This document shows positions 6,081 to 8,019 of a stretch of 8,019 nucleotides of DNA, piece after piece. The position numbers were made by a program, and so were the translations under genes. Within the stretch, counting starts at the first letter, position 1; each line of letters begins with the position of its first letter. The stretch spans positions 1 through 8,019 of the forward strand of contig JABMQM010000455.1 of NCBI GenBank assembly GCA_013203195.1. Reading direction: 5' to 3'. The notes beneath the pieces are model-generated. The model had not been told where the DNA came from. It was given only the letters and a program-made list of their open reading frames with translations, and did not search any database. This stretch comes from Desulfobacteraceae bacterium. GTDB taxonomy: Bacteria > Desulfobacterota > Desulfobacteria > Desulfobacterales > UBA11574.

Positions 6081-7628
6081 GTGACTGAATTATTCAGGCA
6101 GGGGGTATTGGTAAAGCCTTATGAGCGCTTAAGCCGTGATCAGTTGCAATGGCTGGATCAAGCATCATTGGATATACTATCTGATCCGGGCATTTGGTGC
6201 TATAGCGAGCGGGCGGCAACTCTTTTCAAAGAGCATGGTGCGCGTGTATGGGAAGAAGACGGTTCCGGAGCACCGTGCTGGCGCGTAAGCTTTCAATCCG
6301 GGTTTATCAAGGAAGCCGTTGCCCAGGCGCCTTCGCGTTTTGTGCTTGGTGCCCGCATACCGGAAAATCGCCTGCGTATCGACGCTGAAATTCCCAGAGT
6401 TTATTTTGGAACAGGGTCGGAAGCCAATATATGGCTCGACACCGCGATGGAGGACTTTGTCAGCAAAACAGACAGCAGCGTTGAAGTAAAAGTGCCCCGC
6501 TACACCGAGCGGCGGGGCAGCACGGCTTTGCTGAGCCGGGCGGCACACCTTTGCGATAAACTCGAGCACCTGGATTTCTTTATTCGACCGCTCAATATCC
6601 AGGACCCTGAGATTACCTCCGACAACCATGATGTCAATAAATTTTTCGCAAGCTTAAATAATATCACCAAGCATGTTCAGGCCGGCCTGACCAGCTTATC
6701 GAGTTTAGGTGATGTGATTAAAATGGCCCAGATCATTGCCGGGGGCCAAGAGGCCTTAAGAGACAACCCTGTGGTTTCGTTTATCGCCTGTGTGTTTAAA
6801 AGCCCGCTGCAGATCGTAGATGACACGGCTGCAAAAGTCTTTGCCATTGTAGAAGCCGGACTGCCGCTGGTCATTTCGTCTTCACCCCAGGGCGGTTCAT
6901 CCGCCCACATTCAGGAAGCCGGCATGGTTGCCCAGATTAACGCAGAAATTCTGGCCGGTATCGCGCTTACCCAGCTAATCAGACCCGGAGCACCGGTTCT
7001 TTACGGGAGTGTTCCGGTTCGGGCGCGATTGGACGATCTGCATGATCTCTACGGATGTCCGGAGTTCAATCAGTACAATATCGACTGTGTGCAACTGGCG
7101 CGCTACTATAATATTCCCTGTTATTCCACCGCCGGGGTCGGCGATGCCAAAGTACCCGGCATGCAGGCCTTGTACGAGAAACTTCTCACCCATCTTTACA
7201 TGGCCATGAGTGGGGCACAGTACATACATTACGCTTTCGGCCTGCTGGATCGAACCAATACTTTTTGTCCGGTTCAGGCGGTCCTTGACAATGAACAGAT
7301 CGGCCAAATCAAGCATTGTTTGCAGGCGCCCAAAGTCGATCGCGAAGAGATCGAGGATGCGCTTAAAACGGTAAAGAAAGTGATGGCCTCGAAACACCGG
7401 CTTTTTGCACGTTTTGCGCGTAAAGCCATGCACCGCGGTGATATCTCCGCACCTTATCGTTTTGAAACCAAAGAACTGGAAGACCGTGTCATCGAGAATG
7501 CTTTGATTTACATGCAGACACTCGAAGCCCAGCCGGCCGATCACTTGGATCCGCAAATCCAGGAGAAGATTTTAAAAGAAATACCGGGGATACTGCCGAG
7601 CCTGGTGCAGCCATCAACTGCCGGGTGA
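6081..7628 (+). CDS. MttB-superfamily corrinoid methyltransferase, non-pyrrolysine type (paralogue 2, divergent)
   Basis: This 515-residue protein is a second member of the trimethylamine methyltransferase superfamily. It shares with the first paralogue the FGTGSEANIWLD strand (109-120), a KHVQAGL block (197-203), RPGAPVLYGSVPV (301-313), CYSTAGVGDAKVPGMQALYE (347-366) and the C-terminal ILKEIPG (497-503). It differs clearly in detail. Against paralogue 1 it carries about 17 extra residues around 118-140 and a longer N-terminal region (about 57-70). It reads NNITKHVQAG where paralogue 1 has NRTRKHIMGG, and GVGDAKVPGMQ where paralogue 1 has GMSDSKINDTQ. It has no in-frame amber codon. The GTG start at 6081 has a strong AAGGAGG five bases upstream. 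It is therefore a separate enzyme, probably with another substrate or a second role, and not a recent tandem copy. The stop is followed by 261 bp without a gene. Confidence 0.9.
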   Translation: MTELFRQGVLVKPYERLSRDQLQWLDQASLDILSDPGIWCYSERAATLFKEHGARVWEEDGSGAPCWRVSFQSGFIKEAVAQAPSRFVLGARIPENRLRIDAEIPRVYFGTGSEANIWLDTAMEDFVSKTDSSVEVKVPRYTERRGSTALLSRAAHLCDKLEHLDFFIRPLNIQDPEITSDNHDVNKFFASLNNITKHVQAGLTSLSSLGDVIKMAQIIAGGQEALRDNPVVSFIACVFKSPLQIVDDTAAKVFAIVEAGLPLVISSSPQGGSSAHIQEAGMVAQINAEILAGIALTQLIRPGAPVLYGSVPVRARLDDLHDLYGCPEFNQYNIDCVQLARYYNIPCYSTAGVGDAKVPGMQALYEKLLTHLYMAMSGAQYIHYAFGLLDRTNTFCPVQAVLDNEQIGQIKHCLQAPKVDREEIEDALKTVKKVMASKHRLFARFARKAMHRGDISAPYRFETKELEDRVIENALIYMQTLEAQPADHLDPQIQEKILKEIPGILPSLVQPSTAG

Positions 7629-7643
7629 TGATAACGAATAACG

Positions 7644-7670
7644 CCTCATCGAGTTTTGACTCGATTAGAG
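7644..7670 (+). other. Short hairpin after the second methyltransferase gene
   Basis: ATCGAGT (7648-7654), loop TTTG, and ACTCGAT (7659-7665) form a perfect 7-bp stem. CTC and GAG extend it past a small bulge. No T-run follows, so it is more likely an mRNA-stabilising or processing hairpin than an intrinsic terminator. Confidence 0.4.
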
Positions 7671-7692
7671 TATAGAGATGCTGAGGGTAAAA

Positions 7693-7810
7693 TGAACTAA
7701 AGTTACAAGTGCCTAAAGTTAAGGTGTCGCTTCGTTCCATCTATTCATACAAAGTTGACAGAATACCTTAACTTTAGTTCACTTTAGCTCAATTCAAACT
7801 TTAGGCACTT
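7693..7810. repeat. Cluster of inverted repeats built on ACTTTAG, between paralogue 2 and the corrinoid protein
   Basis: CTAAAGT occurs twice on the left (7697-7703, 7713-7719), and its complement ACTTTAG three times on the right (7771-7777, 7781-7787, 7798-7804). Three perfect pairings result: 7693-7704 with 7770-7781 (12 bp), 7713-7725 with 7765-7777 (13 bp), and 7707-7720 with 7797-7810 (14 bp). The second shares bases with each of the others, and the first and third would cross, so simple hairpins exclude one another. The rest of the 261-bp gap (7629-7889) has no coding frame I can support. The element may be a dispersed intergenic repeat or an RNA structure that sets corrinoid-protein expression. 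Confidence 0.7.
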
Positions 7811-7889
7811 TTAACGGCTTTTGGCAGAGCCAGATATCTCTGACCGGCCCATAGGACTAAGTTTTTCAGGAATAAATAAAGGAGAGCAG

Positions 7890-8019
7890 ATGACAGCACA
7901 TGAACTTTTAGAAAAAATCGCCTTCAACGTCATCCAGGGAAGGGTGGAGGCTGAAGATGAAGGTTTCGATGAAGTACTGGAAGGCCAGCCGGTGGTTACC
8001 GAACTTGTCAACGAGGCCC
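7890..8019 (+). CDS. Probable methyltransferase-associated corrinoid protein, N-terminal part (runs off the right edge)
   Basis: Only 43 codons are inside the window: MTAHELLEKIAFNVIQGRVE, then a segment with EGFDEVLEGQPVVTELVNEA. The pattern HELLEKIAFNVIQG followed by an acidic stretch and VTELVNEA matches the helical cap domain (B12-binding-2) that precedes the cobalamin-binding Rossmann domain in MtbC/MttC/MtgC-type corrinoid proteins. The cobalamin ligand motif DxHxxG would lie beyond the edge and cannot be checked here. The ATG at 7890 has AAAGGAG (7878-7884) five bases upstream. In context it would be the methyl carrier between the MttB-type enzymes and the MtgA-like enzyme. It is 261 bp from the preceding gene, so it may have its own promoter or be tuned by the repeats in the gap. 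Confidence 0.72.
   Translation, partial: MTAHELLEKIAFNVIQGRVEAEDEGFDEVLEGQPVVTELVNEA

Noticed and set aside
6975..7556. Minus-strand open frame of 193 codons
   Set aside because: It is opposite the conserved C-terminal half of MttB paralogue 2. The translation shows no family motif, and the frame follows from codon bias on the coding strand.
7644..7670. Hairpin after MttB paralogue 2 as an intrinsic terminator of the operon
   Set aside because: No T-run follows the stem, so termination is not supported. It is listed only as a hairpin.
7693..7810. CRISPR array or insertion-sequence ends
   Set aside because: The repeats are short, inverted and irregularly spaced, with no spacers, transposase or target duplication seen.
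7811..8011. Minus-strand open frame of 66 codons at the right edge
   Set aside because: It opposes the start of the corrinoid-protein gene, which has a good Shine-Dalgarno and a family-like sequence.

Overview
The window (about 47-50% GC by eye) looks like chromosomal DNA of an anaerobic bacterium that makes and uses cobalamin. The gene content (cobQ/cobU under a B12 riboswitch, next to MttB-type corrinoid methyltransferases) and the AT-rich intergenic repeats fit a sulfate-reducing Desulfobacterales-type organism. That placement is an inference: the window holds no rRNA or other phylogenetic marker.

Left block, minus strand (1-2202). A promoter near 2173-2202 leads into a well-conserved cobalamin riboswitch (1993-2163), then a leader with a strong Shine-Dalgarno sequence and an intrinsic terminator (1862-1899). 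Cobyric acid synthase (cobQ, 341-1855) follows, then a 111-bp gap holding an imperfect inverted repeat, then the start of cobU/cobP (adenosylcobinamide kinase/guanylyltransferase), which runs off the left edge. The terminator lies inside the longest possible cobQ frame, which argues that cobQ starts at the ATG at 1855 and not at the GTG at 1924.

Right block, plus strand (2358-8019). A MarR-type regulator (2448-2939) is followed by a 159-bp AT-rich gap with a palindromic candidate operator. A tight gene set comes next: a stand-alone MetH-activation-domain protein (3099-3770), an MttB-superfamily methyltransferase (3786-5246), a methyltetrahydrofolate:corrinoid methyltransferase of the MtgA/MtrH/AcsE type (5270-6064), and a second, divergent MttB-superfamily methyltransferase (6081-7628). 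After a 261-bp gap filled with mutually exclusive inverted repeats, the first 43 codons of a probable corrinoid protein begin at 7890.

How the genes fit together (inference from the families). An MttB-type enzyme moves a methyl group from a quaternary amine or similar substrate to Co(I) of the corrinoid protein. The MtgA-like enzyme passes it to tetrahydrofolate for one-carbon metabolism. The MetH-activation-like protein restores corrinoid that has oxidised to Co(II). The cob genes supply the cofactor and the MarR protein probably controls the set. Neither MttB gene has an in-frame amber codon, so both belong to the non-pyrrolysine branch (glycine betaine, proline betaine, carnitine and similar substrates). 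The actual substrates cannot be read from the sequence.
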